Of a DNA stretch of 7,243 nucleotides, positions 6,635 to 7,243 are shown piece after piece (the first letter of the stretch is position 1; every line of letters starts with the position of its first letter). Both the position numbers and the translations under genes were made by a program. The notes below the pieces were generated by a model. That model was given only the letters and a program-made list of their open reading frames with translations. It did no database searches and was not told where the DNA came from. The stretch lies in the NCBI GenBank assembly GCA_024640585.1, contig JAHEEQ010000018.1:1-7243 (forward strand). Direction: 5' to 3'. The DNA is from Micrococcales bacterium (GTDB taxonomy: Bacteria; Actinomycetota; Actinomycetes; S36-B12; UBA5976).

Positions 6635-6690
6635 AACGCCATTTTATTTAAGTCGCGTGCCGAAAGCGGTCCTCAATGTCACAATTGGCT
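6635..6690. promoter_or_regulatory. short divergent intergenic region
   Basis: About 55 bp separate the divergent effector-binding and alpha-galactosidase genes and must hold both promoters or parts of them. AT-rich ATTTTATTTAA (6641-6651) could serve as a -10 in either direction. No LacI-type AANCGNTT operator like O1/O2 was seen here, so co-regulation with the fructosidase operon is not supported. Neither gene has a clear Shine-Dalgarno; leaderless mRNAs are possible. Confidence 0.35.
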
Positions 6691-7243
6691 ATGGCTCTTT
6701 TCAAAACTATCGCCAATGTTCAAATTGATCCGCAAACCGCTCTTATCTATGAAGAAGGCTGGCAATCATGGAGTCCAACCACAATCTACAAAATAGATCA
6801 ACAACCGTTTCGCCCACACAATCCAAATCAATATGTAATGGGATACCGCGGTGACAGCGTTGCACCGCGGGATGCATTTCGTGGCGAAGGCTTACTCGCA
6901 ATAAAGCCAGAAGAACAAAACAAAGTACATGTTTTTGCCACTTTCTCTCCAAGCGAGATCCCTAGCATTAATGCAAAAGTAGTTGGAGACAAAATTGAAA
7001 TTTCAGCTGACGGTGCTATCGAACATTTAGTTTATGAAGTTGATTCAATTCCAGCTGCCCTTGAAGTATGGGGATCTAAATTTGCAGAGCAATTTGGACC
7101 AGTTGAAATCAAACCAAGTCCAAAAGTCTGGTGCAGTTGGTATCAGTACTTCACCGAAGTAACCCAAGCCGACATAGAAGAAAACCTAGAACAAATGAAA
7201 GTTTTAGAACTGCCTTTTGATGTTGTGCAAATTGATGATGGAT
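6691..7243 (+). CDS. alpha-galactosidase (GH36, compact type), 5' part, cut by the window edge
   Basis: Family role: hydrolyses terminal alpha-1,6-galactose from melibiose, raffinose and related oligosaccharides. Seen: 184 open codons ending at the window edge. EEGWQSWSP (21-29) is the conserved N-terminal block; after a short beta-rich region, KVWCSWYQYFTEVT (145-158) and LPFDVVQIDDG (174-184) mark the start of the GH36 TIM barrel. The nucleophile and acid/base Asp lie beyond the edge. The N-terminal beta domain is only about 140 residues, against some 300 in large GH36 enzymes, so it resembles compact Thermotoga GalA-like forms. No signal peptide, so cytoplasmic. An in-frame ATG at 6676 would add five residues (an in-frame stop lies at 6649); neither start has a good Shine-Dalgarno. 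Other GH36 specificities (N-acetylgalactosaminidase, transferase) remain possible. Confidence 0.88.
   Translation, partial: MALFKTIANVQIDPQTALIYEEGWQSWSPTTIYKIDQQPFRPHNPNQYVMGYRGDSVAPRDAFRGEGLLAIKPEEQNKVHVFATFSPSEIPSINAKVVGDKIEISADGAIEHLVYEVDSIPAALEVWGSKFAEQFGPVEIKPSPKVWCSWYQYFTEVTQADIEENLEQMKVLELPFDVVQIDDG

Noticed and set aside
6743..6952. Minus-strand 69-codon frame at the start of the alpha-galactosidase gene
   Set aside because: It is antisense to the conserved GH36 N-terminal block and has no ribosome binding site or homology-like motif.

Overview
The window looks like chromosomal DNA from a streamlined, low-GC actinobacterium. GC is roughly mid-40s % by eye (not computed). The sugar-binding protein is a lipoprotein with an Ala/Val-rich signal peptide, an LTGC lipobox and a Ser run. 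The sugar importer has no ATPase gene beside it, which fits the actinobacterial habit of sharing one MsiK-type ATPase. The tRNA-Lys lacks an encoded CCA and resembles high-GC Gram-positive tRNA-Lys. A freshwater acI/Nanopelagicales-type genome (Planktophila-like) would fit, but that placement is inference.

Layout. From about 5990 down to 1, everything on the minus strand reads as one tightly packed unit: LacI-family repressor (5859-4801), CUT1 substrate-binding lipoprotein (4756-3488), MalF-type permease (3417-2314), MalG-type permease (2312-1425), an intracellular clan GH-J (GH32/GH68-like) fructosidase (1422-472), then the start of a Sua5/TsaC threonylcarbamoyl-AMP synthase (472 to beyond the left edge). 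Junctions are overlaps or gaps of 1-2 nt, except about 70 nt between binding protein and first permease, which holds a strong stem-loop, and 44 nt between the repressor stop and the preferred binding-protein start. The repressor leader (5860-5990) carries two near-identical LacI-type operators 88 bp apart, with a candidate promoter between them.

Right of this lie a tRNA-Lys(UUU) gene on the plus strand (6091-6163) and a convergent minus-strand gene for a stand-alone GyrI-like effector-binding protein (6634-6161), whose stop codon lies inside the tRNA 3' end. Divergent from it on the plus strand is the 5' part of a compact GH36 alpha-galactosidase, which runs off the right edge.

Working model. 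A beta-fructoside such as sucrose is bound at the cell surface, imported through the two permeases powered by an ATPase encoded elsewhere, and split in the cytoplasm by the GH-J enzyme. The LacI protein represses its own operon through paired operators until an inducer appears. The neighbouring alpha-galactosidase raises the possibility that raffinose-type oligosaccharides (galactose-glucose-fructose) are the substrate. The substrate itself cannot be read from the sequence. The pathway types are known; the less ordinary details are the WDSW nucleophile motif, the long periplasm-side loop in the first permease, the two-operator arrangement, and a housekeeping tRNA-modification gene coupled to a sugar operon.
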